From: Paracoccus homiensis
Lineage (GTDB): Bacteria > Pseudomonadota > Alphaproteobacteria > Rhodobacterales > Rhodobacteraceae
DNA: 64,000 nt
Direction of reading: 5' to 3'
NCBI RefSeq assembly: GCF_900111675.1
Contig: NZ_FOHO01000005.1
Coordinates: 1 to 64,000 of the forward strand
In this document: piece by piece, positions 18,345-26,893 of the stretch
Numbering within the stretch: the first letter of the stretch is position 1
Layout of the letters: every line of letters starts with the position of its first letter
Program-made: the position numbers and the translations under genes
The notes under the pieces: model-generated
The model's database searches: none
What the model saw: the letters and a program-made list of their open reading frames with translations, nothing else
What the model was told of the DNA's origin: nothing

Positions 18345-19133
18345 ATGGGCGATCTTCTAAAGGGCAAGCGCGGGCTTGTGATGGGGGTCGCCAACGACCA
18401 TTCCATCGCCTGGGGCATCGCGAAGGCAGCGGCGGCCGAAGGGGCCGAACTGGCCTTCAGCTATCAGGGCGAGGCTTTCGGCAAGCGGGTCCAACCGCTT
18501 GCCGCATCGGTCGGATCGGACCTGCTGCTGGATGTGGATGTCACCGACGACGCATCGCTGGACGCCGCCTTCGCGAAATTGCAGGACAGTTGGGGCAAGC
18601 TGGATTTCGTGATCCACGCCATCGCCTTTTCCAACAAGAACGAACTGACCGGCCGTTTCCTGAACACCAGCCGCGACAATTTCAAGAACAGCCTTGAGAT
18701 CAGCTGCTATTCGCTGATCGAGGTGGCGCGCCGCGCACATCCGATGATGACGGAAGGCGGGTCGATCATCACGCTGACCTATGGCGGATCGAACCGGGTG
18801 ACGCCGTTCTACAATGTCATGGGCGTGGCCAAGGCGGCGCTGGAAAGCAGCGTGCGCTATCTTGCGAACGACCTTGGCCCGGATGGCATCCGCGTCAATG
18901 CGATCAGCCCCGGCCCGATGAAAACGCTGGCCGGCGCCGCGATCGGCGGCGCGCGCAAGACCTTCCGCCATACCGAGGCGAACGCACCGATGCGTGCCAA
19001 TGCCACGCTGGAGGCGATTGGCGGCACGGCCTGCTGGCTGCTGTCCGACTGGGGCGCCTGCACCACGGGCGAGATCGTGACCGTCGATGGCGGCTATCAC
19101 GTGCTGGGCATGCCCCAAAGCGAAAATCTATGA
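18345..19133 (+). CDS. fabI: Enoyl-ACP reductase (NADH)
   Basis: 262 residues. Last step of each elongation cycle. SDR fold with the FabI-type cofactor motif GVANDHSIAWGIA near residue 15 and the catalytic Tyr and Lys in FYNVMGVAKAAL (Tyr-x6-Lys). The tail ends HVLGM. Third gene of the fabABI unit; its stop overlaps the start of the next gene (ATGA). Confidence 0.96.
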   Translation: MGDLLKGKRGLVMGVANDHSIAWGIAKAAAAEGAELAFSYQGEAFGKRVQPLAASVGSDLLLDVDVTDDASLDAAFAKLQDSWGKLDFVIHAIAFSNKNELTGRFLNTSRDNFKNSLEISCYSLIEVARRAHPMMTEGGSIITLTYGGSNRVTPFYNVMGVAKAALESSVRYLANDLGPDGIRVNAISPGPMKTLAGAAIGGARKTFRHTEANAPMRANATLEAIGGTACWLLSDWGACTTGEIVTVDGGYHVLGMPQSENL

Positions 19134-19780
19134 TCTACGTCTTTGACGCATACGGCACCCTGTTCGACGTGGATGGCGCGGCCCGCGAGGCTGCGTCCTC
19201 TGACCCCACGCTGACCGAGACCTGGGCAGAGCTTTCGGCGGACTGGCGGCGCAAACAGCTGGAATACAGCTGGCTGCGCGCCATCACCGGCGATCATGCC
19301 GATTTCTGGCAGGTCACGTCGGATGCGCTGGACTGGGCGGCCGAGCGTCATGGCGCATCGCGCGAACAGGCCACGCGCCTGCTGGACCTGTATCGCCGCC
19401 TGCCCGCCTATCCCGAAGTACCCGCCATGCTGGACCGTCTTCGGGCGGCGGGCGGCGCAACGGCGATCTTTTCCAACGGCTCGCCCCTGATGCTGGCCGA
19501 TGCCACGCAATCGGCGGGTCTGTCGGATCGGCTGGACGCACTGCTGTCGGTGGAAACGGCGGGCCGGTTCAAGCCTTCGGACGAAGGCTACCGCATCGTG
19601 ACCGATCATTTCGGCTGCGAGGCGGCGCAGATCACCTTCGTGTCCTCGAATGGCTGGGACATTTATGGCGCGACGCGCTTCGGCTTCCAGACCGTCTGGG
19701 TCAATCGGGCCGGTCTGCCTGTTGACCGCCTGCCGAACACACCACGCCGCATTCTGCCGGATCTGACGGGGCTGGAATGA
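19130..19780 (+). CDS. L-2-haloacid dehalogenase-type HAD hydrolase
   Basis: 216 residues. HAD fold with nucleophile Asp6 in YVFDAYGTLFD, motif II Ser in AIFSNGSPLML, motif III Lys in AGRFKPSDEGY, and VSSNGWDIYGATRFGF at the acidic end, which is characteristic of type II haloacid dehalogenases. Such genes hydrolyse 2-haloacids in some bacteria, but many are housekeeping phosphatase-like enzymes. Coupled to fabI by ATGA and to the next hydrolase by another ATGA, so it is expressed with fatty acid synthesis. Confidence 0.85.
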   Translation: MIYVFDAYGTLFDVDGAAREAASSDPTLTETWAELSADWRRKQLEYSWLRAITGDHADFWQVTSDALDWAAERHGASREQATRLLDLYRRLPAYPEVPAMLDRLRAAGGATAIFSNGSPLMLADATQSAGLSDRLDALLSVETAGRFKPSDEGYRIVTDHFGCEAAQITFVSSNGWDIYGATRFGFQTVWVNRAGLPVDRLPNTPRRILPDLTGLE

Positions 19781-20607
19781 CAGATTTCTTTACCGCCGCC
19801 GATGGCGCGCGCCTTGCTTATTCGGATCAGGGCCAGGGCCTGCCTGTGCTGTGCCTTGCCGGGCTGACGCGGAACATGGGCGATTTCGACTATGTTGCCC
19901 CGCATCTGGACGGTGTTCGCCTGATCCGCATGGATTACCGCGGACGCGGCCAATCCGACCGCACCGGCGCCGCGACCTACACCGTCCCGCAAGAAGCCAG
20001 GGACGCGCTTGATCTGCTGGACCATCTGGGGCTGGATCGGGTCGCGATCCTTGGAACCTCGCGCGGGGGGCTGATCGGGCTGTTCCTGGCGGCGACGGCG
20101 CATGATCGCCTGACAGGGCTGTGCCTGAACGATGTCGGCCCGGTGATCCAGCGCGCAGGACTGGAAAAGATCTTCGACTATGTCGGACGCAACCCTGCGG
20201 CCAAGACCCACGCAGAACTTGCCGCCCGCCTTCCCGGCGCCATGGCAGGTTTCGCCAATGTGCCCGAGGGACGCTGGCTGGCCGACGCGCAAAAGCATTA
20301 CGAGGAAACCGCCAGCGGCCTGACGATCCGCTATGATCCCGAATTGCGGCAATCCTTCCTTGATGCGTTCAAGGGCGACACGCCGGATCTGTGGCCGTTA
20401 TGGGATGCAACCTCGGGCTTTCCGGTCGCGCTGATCCGGGGCGCGAACTCGGATCTGCTGTCACCCGAAACCGCCGCCGAGATGGCCCGCCGCCGCCCCG
20501 ACCTGATCCACGCGACAGTGCCCGACCGCGCCCATGTCCCCTGGCTGGACGAAGCCGACAGCCTTGCCGTCATCCGCAACTGGATCGCCGCCTGTCGCGG
20601 CAGCTAA
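19777..20607 (+). CDS. Alpha/beta hydrolase
   Basis: 276 residues. Alpha/beta hydrolase fold with oxyanion segment CLAGLTRNMGDFD, MDYRGRGQSDR, nucleophile Ser in ILGTSRGGLIG, acid near IRGANSDLL and His in VPDRAHVPWLDE. The substrate is unknown. It is translationally coupled to the HAD gene, and its TAA overlaps the stop of the convergent FAD oxidase gene. Confidence 0.85.
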   Translation: MTDFFTAADGARLAYSDQGQGLPVLCLAGLTRNMGDFDYVAPHLDGVRLIRMDYRGRGQSDRTGAATYTVPQEARDALDLLDHLGLDRVAILGTSRGGLIGLFLAATAHDRLTGLCLNDVGPVIQRAGLEKIFDYVGRNPAAKTHAELAARLPGAMAGFANVPEGRWLADAQKHYEETASGLTIRYDPELRQSFLDAFKGDTPDLWPLWDATSGFPVALIRGANSDLLSPETAAEMARRRPDLIHATVPDRAHVPWLDEADSLAVIRNWIAACRGS

Positions 20608-21938
20608 CGTTCGGTCAGGCCGTACCACGCATAGGCCGCCCGCAACGACATGCGGCGATGGCGGCCCAGTTCGAACCGCCGGGGATCACGGCTGAAAAAA
20701 CCGGGAAGATCATCCCCCTGCCCCAGCATCCGTCGGGCGATCTGATCCCCGGTCCAGCTGGCCATCGCCACGCCATTGCCATGCCAGCCAAAGGCCGCGA
20801 ATGCGTCGGGCCAATCGTCGACAGGCCCGGCATAGGGCACCAGATCGCGGGTCAGATTGGCGAGGCCCGACCAGAAATGGCTGATCCCGACCTGTGACCA
20901 GGCCGGAAACATCCGGTGGAAATGCGCGACGATCTTCTGGCGGATCAGACGATGCTCTCGACCGGTCCAGCCGATGCCGCCGCGCATCCCGAACAGAAAG
21001 CGCCGATTGGGCATCAGCCGGAAATAATGCAGCAGGTTGCGGGTATCGAAGGCCATCATATCGGTCGACCAGCCCTGCGCGGCGATCTGATCGGGGCCAA
21101 GCGGGTCTGTGACGATGATGCTGGACTGCACCGGCAAATACAGCGCCCGCATCCAGTCCGGCAGATCGTCCGAGGCGTAACCGTTGGTCGCGACCAGCAA
21201 TTGCCGCGCCGACAGCCGTCCCTGCGCCGTGGCAAGTTGATAGCGCCCGCCACGCTGCCGGATCGAGGTGACCGGGCTGTCGGCGTGAATACGCACGTCG
21301 GCATCCAGCGCCGCTTCTGCCAGTGCCAGCACATATTTACGCGGGTTCAGCGCGAATCCGGCGGGCAGGACCAGCCCACCGTGGAACCCATGACCCGCCA
21401 TACCCTGCCCAGGCAGGTCACCCGGTTCCAGAAGCCGGGCCGACAGCCCGTAATCCTGCCGCGCCTCGTCAGCGTGGTGGCGCAGATCGCGCATCGCGGC
21501 CGCGCTATGGGCCAATTGCACCTCACCCGCATGCGAATGGGTGTCGGCGTCGATGCCGTATCGCTGCAACACGGCTTCTACATGGTCGATGGCGGCACGT
21601 TCCGCCGCGCGGAAATGGGCGTGCTGATCCGCGCCGAAACGTCGGATCATGCCTTGGCGGCTGGCCTTGGCGCCCCCCAGACAGCAAAAGCCGCCATTGC
21701 GCCCCGAAGCCCCCCAACCCGGCCCGTGCAGGTCCAGCACCGCGACATCGCGCCCCGCCCGTGCCAATCGCAGCGCGGCGGACAGCCCGGCGAAACCCGC
21801 GCCGATCACCGCCACATCGGCAGTTGCCGCCCTGTCCAGCGCCGGATAGCGACGCCCGGCCGGCGCGGTATCGACCCAGTAGCAGCCGTCAAGTGACCCT
21901 GCCTGATAGGCCGCCGCCTCGTAGATCCGCTGCACCAT
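20604..21938 (-). CDS. FAD-dependent amine oxidase, gamma-glutamylputrescine oxidase-like (PuuB/OrdL)
   Basis: 444 residues. DAO-family flavoprotein: Rossmann FAD motif VAVIGAGFAGLSAALRLA, then GWGASGRNGGF (typical of OrdL/PuuB) and the C-terminal FGWHGNGVAMASWTGDQIA. In polyamine loci this enzyme oxidises gamma-glutamylputrescine or another amine. Start at ATG 21938. It follows a polyamine ABC permease by 4 bp and is the last gene of the potFGHI-type operon, which strongly suggests an amine substrate; the exact one is inferred. Confidence 0.88.
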   Translation of the reverse strand: MVQRIYEAAAYQAGSLDGCYWVDTAPAGRRYPALDRAATADVAVIGAGFAGLSAALRLARAGRDVAVLDLHGPGWGASGRNGGFCCLGGAKASRQGMIRRFGADQHAHFRAAERAAIDHVEAVLQRYGIDADTHSHAGEVQLAHSAAAMRDLRHHADEARQDYGLSARLLEPGDLPGQGMAGHGFHGGLVLPAGFALNPRKYVLALAEAALDADVRIHADSPVTSIRQRGGRYQLATAQGRLSARQLLVATNGYASDDLPDWMRALYLPVQSSIIVTDPLGPDQIAAQGWSTDMMAFDTRNLLHYFRLMPNRRFLFGMRGGIGWTGREHRLIRQKIVAHFHRMFPAWSQVGISHFWSGLANLTRDLVPYAGPVDDWPDAFAAFGWHGNGVAMASWTGDQIARRMLGQGDDLPGFFSRDPRRFELGRHRRMSLRAAYAWYGLTER

Positions 21939-21942
21939 GATG

Positions 21943-22761
21943 TCAGGCCCGCACGCCCTCGACCTCTTCGCGGCGCTGACGCTGGATCGCGCGTTTCGAG
22001 ACCAGCGAGGCGGTAATGACCCCCACCGCGACAATGCCGATCATGATCGTGGACAAGGCGTTGATTTCAGGACTGACACCCAGACGGACCGCCGAAAAGA
22101 TCTTGATTGGCAGCGTGGTCGAGGATGGTCCCGATGCGAATGAGGCGATGACCAGATCGTCCAGCGACAGGGTAAAAGCCAAGAGCCAGCCCGAGATCAC
22201 CGCCGGGGTGATGATCGGCAGGGTGACCAGACGAAACGCCTCGAACGGGGTGCAGCCCAGATCCAGCGCCGCCTCTTCCAGCGAGCGATCGAAAGTCATC
22301 AGCCGCGATGATACCACGACTGAAACATAGCACATCGCGAAGGTCGTATGGGCCAGAACGATGGTGAACACGCCCCGGTCCAGCCCGATCGCGATGAACA
22401 GCAACAGCAGCGACAGACCGGTGATCACCTCGGGCATGACCAGCGGCGCATAGATCATGCCCGAAAACAGCGTCCGCCCGGGAAACCGCCCCGCCCTGAC
22501 CAGAACATAGGCCGCCATCGTGCCCAGCACCGTCGCAAGCGTCGAAGACAGCGCGGCGACCTTCAACGTCACCCAGGCGGCATCCAGAAACTGTTCGTTG
22601 CGCAGCAATTCGCCATACCATTTCGGCGAGAACCCGGCCCAGACCGTCACCAGTTTGGATTCATTGAAGCTGAAGATGATCAGGATCAGCATCGGCAGAT
22701 AGAGGAACGCGAAACCCAGCGTCAGCGAGGTCGCGTTGAACCATGTCAGACGGCGGTTCAT
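21943..22761 (-). CDS. potI: Polyamine ABC transporter permease (PotI/PotC type)
   Basis: 272 residues, six membrane segments. The EAA cytoplasmic loop reads EEAALDLGCTPFEAFRLVTL with the conserved Gly. FNATSLTLGFAFLYLPMLIL and FNESKLVTVWAGFS at the N-terminus are typical of PotC/PotI. ATGA overlap with the upstream potH shows translational coupling. Confidence 0.93.
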   Translation of the reverse strand: MNRRLTWFNATSLTLGFAFLYLPMLILIIFSFNESKLVTVWAGFSPKWYGELLRNEQFLDAAWVTLKVAALSSTLATVLGTMAAYVLVRAGRFPGRTLFSGMIYAPLVMPEVITGLSLLLLFIAIGLDRGVFTIVLAHTTFAMCYVSVVVSSRLMTFDRSLEEAALDLGCTPFEAFRLVTLPIITPAVISGWLLAFTLSLDDLVIASFASGPSSTTLPIKIFSAVRLGVSPEINALSTIMIGIVAVGVITASLVSKRAIQRQRREEVEGVRA

Positions 22762-23654
22762 TGCTCGGCCTCCTGCTGGCGTTGCTGGTTCTTCTGGAAC
22801 AGCACGATGGGAATGATCAACAGCAGCAGCAGGACCACCGCCACCGCCGAGGCCACGGGCCAGTCGCGGTTCGAGAAGAATTCCTCCCACAGCACCTTGC
22901 CGATCATCAGCGTCTGGGACCCGCCCAGAAGCGACGGGATCACGAATTCGCCCAAGGCCGGGATGAACACCAGAAAACAGCCCGCGATCACACCGGGCCG
23001 CGACAGGGGCAGCGTGACCAGCCAGAAGGCCGACAGGCGCGAACAGCCCAGATCCTCGGCCGCCTCGATCAACGATCCGTCCAGCTTTTCCAGCGCGGCA
23101 TAGATCGGCAGGATCATGAAAGGCAGATATGTATAGACGATGCCGACATAGACCGCCGTGGTGGTGTTCATGATCGTCAGCGGTGTGTCGATCAGCCCAG
23201 TCCACAACAGGAACTGGTTCAGGAAACCCTCATTCGACAGGATGCCGATCCACGCATAGACGCGGATCAGGAACGAGGTCCAGAAGGGCAGGATCACCAG
23301 CATCATCAGCGTGGGCCGCCACTCATCGGGGCTTTGCGCCATGGCATAGGCGATCGGATAGCCGACCAGCAGCGTGATGAAGGTCGAAATGGCGGCAATC
23401 CGCACGCTGGACAGATAGGATTTCCAGTAAAGCTCGTCCTCGGTCAGCCAGGTGAAATTCTCGAAATCCAGCTGGCCAAAGAAATCGCGGATCGCGGCCC
23501 AGCCACCCGACAGATCCAGCGTCGGCGTATAGGGCGGGATCGCGACGGCGGTATCTGACAGCGCGATTTTCAGCACGATCAGGAACGGAACCAGGAAAAA
23601 GCCCAGAAGCCACAGATAGGGCAAGGCGATCAGGGTCACGCGGCGCAGGTTCAT
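22758..23654 (-). CDS. potH: Polyamine ABC transporter permease (PotH/PotB type)
   Basis: 298 residues with six membrane segments. The EAA loop is EAAEDLGCSRLSAFWLVTLP; GEFVIPSLLGGSQTLMIG is a PotB/PotH hallmark. ATG 23654 is used; a GTG directly before it (23657) is equally possible. Forms the channel with PotI. It starts 9 bp after potG. Confidence 0.93.
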   Translation of the reverse strand: MNLRRVTLIALPYLWLLGFFLVPFLIVLKIALSDTAVAIPPYTPTLDLSGGWAAIRDFFGQLDFENFTWLTEDELYWKSYLSSVRIAAISTFITLLVGYPIAYAMAQSPDEWRPTLMMLVILPFWTSFLIRVYAWIGILSNEGFLNQFLLWTGLIDTPLTIMNTTTAVYVGIVYTYLPFMILPIYAALEKLDGSLIEAAEDLGCSRLSAFWLVTLPLSRPGVIAGCFLVFIPALGEFVIPSLLGGSQTLMIGKVLWEEFFSNRDWPVASAVAVVLLLLLIIPIVLFQKNQQRQQEAEQ

Positions 23655-23663
23655 CACCGCCCC

Positions 23664-24803
23664 CTAGTCCTGCAGAACGACGCCGGCGGTGTCGCTCCAG
23701 CTTAGCCAGACCTCGTCGTCCCAGGTGAAATCGCGCCGGGCCAGACGCCGGGCATTGGTCATCTGGGCCGAGACTTTCTGACCCGAGGGCAATTCAAGGT
23801 GATAGGTCGAGATATTGCCCAGATAGGCGATGTCGATGATCTTGCCGCGGGCGTGATTGGCGCGGCTGTGATCGGGCTCCCATGCGACGACGATCTTTTC
23901 GGGACGGATGGCAAAGGCCACGTCCTGCCCTGCCGCGACCGGTTGCGTGGGCGTCGCCAGGATCGGCTCGGCCCCTTCGGCGTAATGGATGCGGATCAGG
24001 CCCCCGTCGGCGGGATGGGCTTTGCCGCGGATGATGTTCACGTCACCGATAAAATCGGCGACATAGACGCTGTTCGGGGTCTCGTAGATGCCCGCGGGCG
24101 TGTCGACCTGAATGACCTTGCCATGATCCATCACCGCGACGCGGCTGGCGACGGTCATCGCCTCTTCCTGATCGTGGGTCACAATGACGAAGGTGGTGCC
24201 GGTCTTTTCCTGAATGTCCATCAACTCGAACTGCGTCTGTTCGCGCAGCTTGCGGTCCAACGCGCCAAGCGGTTCATCCAGCAACAGCAGCTTGGGCGCC
24301 TTGGCCAGCGACCGTGCCAGCGCGACGCGCTGCCGCTGCCCGCCCGAAATCTGATGCGGTTTGCGCTTGGCGAATTTCTCGAGCCGGGTCAGGCGCAGCA
24401 TCTCGGACACGCGATCGGCGATGCTGGACCTGTCCGTTTTGTCGCGGCGCAGGCCGAAGGCGATGTTGTCCTCGACCGTCAGATGCGGGAACAGCGCATA
24501 GCTTTGGAACATCATGTTCACCGCCCGCTTGTTGGGCGGGATCGGGCCGACATCGACGCCGTCGATCAGGATCGTGCCCTCGGTCGGGGTTTCGAACCCG
24601 GCCAGCATCCGCATCATCGTGGTCTTGCCACAGCCAGACGGGCCAAGAAGGGCAAAGAATTCGCGCCGATAGATATCCAGCGTCAGATTGTCGATGGCGG
24701 TGAAGGTTCCGAAACGCTTGGTGACGTTCTGAAACCGGATAAGCGGCTTTTCCTGCGGGTCATTCCACGGGGCAAAGACGTTCTGCGGCTTGGATTGCGC
24801 CAT
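23664..24803 (-). CDS. potG: Polyamine ABC transporter ATP-binding protein
   Basis: 379 residues. Walker A LLGPSGCGKTTMMRMLAG, signature ISGGQRQRVALARSLA, Walker B LLLLDEPLGALD, H-loop VTHDQEEAM, then a C-terminal TOBE domain (FAIRPEKIV, IAYLGNISTYHLEL). Start at ATG 24803 follows AGAGGATCAG; an in-frame TTG five codons earlier is unlikely. Powers the PotH/PotI channel. Confidence 0.94.
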   Translation of the reverse strand: MAQSKPQNVFAPWNDPQEKPLIRFQNVTKRFGTFTAIDNLTLDIYRREFFALLGPSGCGKTTMMRMLAGFETPTEGTILIDGVDVGPIPPNKRAVNMMFQSYALFPHLTVEDNIAFGLRRDKTDRSSIADRVSEMLRLTRLEKFAKRKPHQISGGQRQRVALARSLAKAPKLLLLDEPLGALDRKLREQTQFELMDIQEKTGTTFVIVTHDQEEAMTVASRVAVMDHGKVIQVDTPAGIYETPNSVYVADFIGDVNIIRGKAHPADGGLIRIHYAEGAEPILATPTQPVAAGQDVAFAIRPEKIVVAWEPDHSRANHARGKIIDIAYLGNISTYHLELPSGQKVSAQMTNARRLARRDFTWDDEVWLSWSDTAGVVLQD

Positions 24804-24830
24804 CTGATCCTCTGACAAGCGGCTGGGGGC

Positions 24831-24860
24831 AAAAGGCCGCGCCCAGATGGCGCGGCCTTG
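24831..24860 (-). terminator. Intercistronic terminator between potF and potG
   Basis: Minus-strand reading: AAGGCCGCGCC-ATCTG-GGCGCGGCCTTTT, 12 bp after the potF stop and before the potG ribosome site. It fits the common pattern where a binding-protein gene is made in excess and only part of the transcripts read on into the ATPase and permeases. Confidence 0.8.
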
Positions 24861-24872
24861 TCGTGCTGGCGA

Positions 24873-25955
24873 TCAGGTGCCGGACTTGATCTTGGTCCAA
24901 AGCCGCGTGACCACGCGCTGAACCTTCGGGTCATAGGCGGTCACCGAATACAGGTTCTCCATCGTGGCCTCGCTAGGATAGATCGCGGGATCGCCGATCA
25001 CATCCTCGTTCAGCAAGTCCTGCGACGCCTTGTTGCCGTTGGCGTAATAGACATAGTTTGATGCCGTCGCCATGTTCTGGGCATCCATGATGAAATTCAG
25101 GAACTTGTAGGCCGCTTCGGGGTTCGGCGCATCGGCCGGGATCGCCATCTGGTCGAACCACATCAGCGCGCCTTCCTTGGGCGGATTATAGGCGATCTCG
25201 ACGCCGTTATCGGCCTCGGCGGCACGGTCGCGGGCCTGAAGGATGTCACCCGACCAGCCGAAGGCCACGCAGATATCGCCGTTGGCCAGCGCGTTGATAT
25301 ATTCCGAGCTGTGGAATTTGGACACATAGGGGCGCACCCCCATCAGCACCTCTTCGGTCTTGGCGATGACATCGGGATCCTTGCTGTCGGGATCCTCGCC
25401 GATATATTTCAGCGCCGCCGGGATCATCTCGGTCGGGGCATCCAGGAACATCACGCCGCAGGACGCCAGCTTTTCCATGTTCTCGGGCTTGAAGACCAGA
25501 TCAAGGCTGTCGATCGGCGCATCCTCGCCCAGCACTTCCTTGACCTTGCCGACATTCACGCCAAGCCCGGTGGTCCCCCACATGTAGTTGACCGAATACT
25601 GGTTCTCGGGGTCGTATTTCGCGGTGCGGTCGCGGATGACGTCCCACAGGTTCCCGGCATTCGGCAGCTTGTCGTAATCCAGCGGCTGGAACACCCCGGC
25701 CGAGATCTGACGTTCCAGGAAGGTGCCGGTCGGCACCACGATGTCATAGCCCGACCCGCCGGCCAGCATCTTGGTTTCCAGAACCTCGTTGCTGTCGAAC
25801 ACGTCATAGATCAGATCGACGCCGGTCTCTTCCTCGAATTTCGACAGCAGCGATTCATCGATATAGTCGGACCAGTTGTAGACGCGCACCTCTTCGGCCG
25901 ATGCGGCCCCCGTGGCTGCGATCAGGGCAGCAAGCGAAATCCAAGAAAATTTCAT
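24873..25955 (-). CDS. potF: Polyamine ABC transporter substrate-binding protein
   Basis: 360 residues. Signal peptide (ISLAALIAATGAASAEE) followed by RVYNWSDYIDESLLSKFEEE, the classic PotF/PotD opening with the polyamine-contacting WSDY. SGYDIVVPTGTFLERQ and YMWGTTGLGVN are family segments. Periplasmic receptor for putrescine or spermidine-type amines; which one is not decidable from what I see. First gene of the operon, divergent from the GntR regulator. Confidence 0.93.
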   Translation of the reverse strand: MKFSWISLAALIAATGAASAEEVRVYNWSDYIDESLLSKFEEETGVDLIYDVFDSNEVLETKMLAGGSGYDIVVPTGTFLERQISAGVFQPLDYDKLPNAGNLWDVIRDRTAKYDPENQYSVNYMWGTTGLGVNVGKVKEVLGEDAPIDSLDLVFKPENMEKLASCGVMFLDAPTEMIPAALKYIGEDPDSKDPDVIAKTEEVLMGVRPYVSKFHSSEYINALANGDICVAFGWSGDILQARDRAAEADNGVEIAYNPPKEGALMWFDQMAIPADAPNPEAAYKFLNFIMDAQNMATASNYVYYANGNKASQDLLNEDVIGDPAIYPSEATMENLYSVTAYDPKVQRVVTRLWTKIKSGT

Positions 25956-26000
25956 GTAACAACTCCCGGTTGGCGTCGCGGATCCCTGCCCGCTTTCGAT

Positions 26001-26015
26001 ATTTGATCAAATCAC
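26001..26015. promoter_or_regulatory. Putative GntR operator 1 (ATTTGATCAAATCAC)
   Basis: Palindromic TTTGATCAAA at 26002-26011 in the divergent potF/gntR control region. A near-identical box (ATTTGATCATATTAC) sits before the aminotransferase gene at 26776-26790; 13 of 15 bases agree. The neighbouring GntR protein is the obvious candidate ligand. Confidence 0.6.
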
Positions 26016-26106
26016 ATCTTGCATCGCAACATGAGATTACCGACATTCGACTTATCAACGGCGACGCTGCGTCAACGCAACCCATCCCGCAAGGACTGCC
26101 CGCATT

Positions 26107-26781
26107 TTGGACACTGACGCGCAAAAACTTCCCGAACATGTCAGCGCCTACCGAAGACTGCGTGACATGATCCTTTCCGGTCAGCTGGCACCGGGTCAAG
26201 CGGTTACCATTCAGGGGCTGGTCAAAACCCTCGACTCTGGCGTGACTCCCGTGCGCGAGGCGATCCGCCGGATGACATCGGAAGGCGCGTTGCAGTTTCA
26301 GGGAAATCGCCGCGTCACCGTGCCGGTTCTGGGCGGCGACCAGATCGAAGAACTGCGCTTTGCCCGTCTGGCGCTGGAACCGGAACTTGTGCGCAAGTCT
26401 GCGGAAAACATGACGCCCGCGATCATGGATCGCCTGTCGCAGATCGACGCGGCGCTGAACCAGGCGATCGCGGCCGGCGACATTCAGGGCTATATGCTGC
26501 AAAACCACGCCTTTCACATGCAGCTGTATGGACAGGCCGACTATCAGATCGTGATGCCGCTGGTGCAGGCGCTGTGGCTGCGGGCGGCACCGTCGCTGCG
26601 GATCATGTGCGGGCGATTCGGAACGCAGAACCTGCCAGACATGCACCAACGCGCCCTGACGGCCCTGCGGACGGGCGATGCCGCCGCCGCCGCCCAGGCC
26701 ATCAGCGACGACATCAACCAGGGTCTGGACAATGTGCGCGCTGTCCTTGCGCTGCCCGCCGCGCCGGATCCAGAAATTTGA
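26107..26781 (+). CDS. GntR-family regulator (FCD subfamily) of the polyamine locus
   Basis: 224 residues. N-terminal winged helix (LRDMILSGQLAPGQAVTIQG, then GVTPVREAIRRMTSEGAL) with an FCD effector domain (RLALEPELVRKSAENMT, HAFHMQLYG). Start is a TTG at 26107 giving MDTDAQKLPEHVSAYRRLRD; the helix-turn-helix requires a start at or before this point. It lies between the transporter operon and the aminotransferase and probably represses both. Confidence 0.87.
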   Translation: MDTDAQKLPEHVSAYRRLRDMILSGQLAPGQAVTIQGLVKTLDSGVTPVREAIRRMTSEGALQFQGNRRVTVPVLGGDQIEELRFARLALEPELVRKSAENMTPAIMDRLSQIDAALNQAIAAGDIQGYMLQNHAFHMQLYGQADYQIVMPLVQALWLRAAPSLRIMCGRFGTQNLPDMHQRALTALRTGDAAAAAQAISDDINQGLDNVRAVLALPAAPDPEI

Positions 26782-26790
26782 TCATATTAC
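26776..26790. promoter_or_regulatory. Putative GntR operator 2 (ATTTGATCATATTAC)
   Basis: Same box as at 26001-26015, overlapping the last codons of the GntR gene and about 105 bp before the aminotransferase ATG. Confidence 0.55.
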
Positions 26791-26893
26791 CTTGACGACT
26801 GTCCCACGACACCTATCTTCGCGATGACGCCATCCGGGCGGAACAGCCCGCGCGACATTGCCCAACCAGACTCCGCCCTGAAAGGAGATCACG

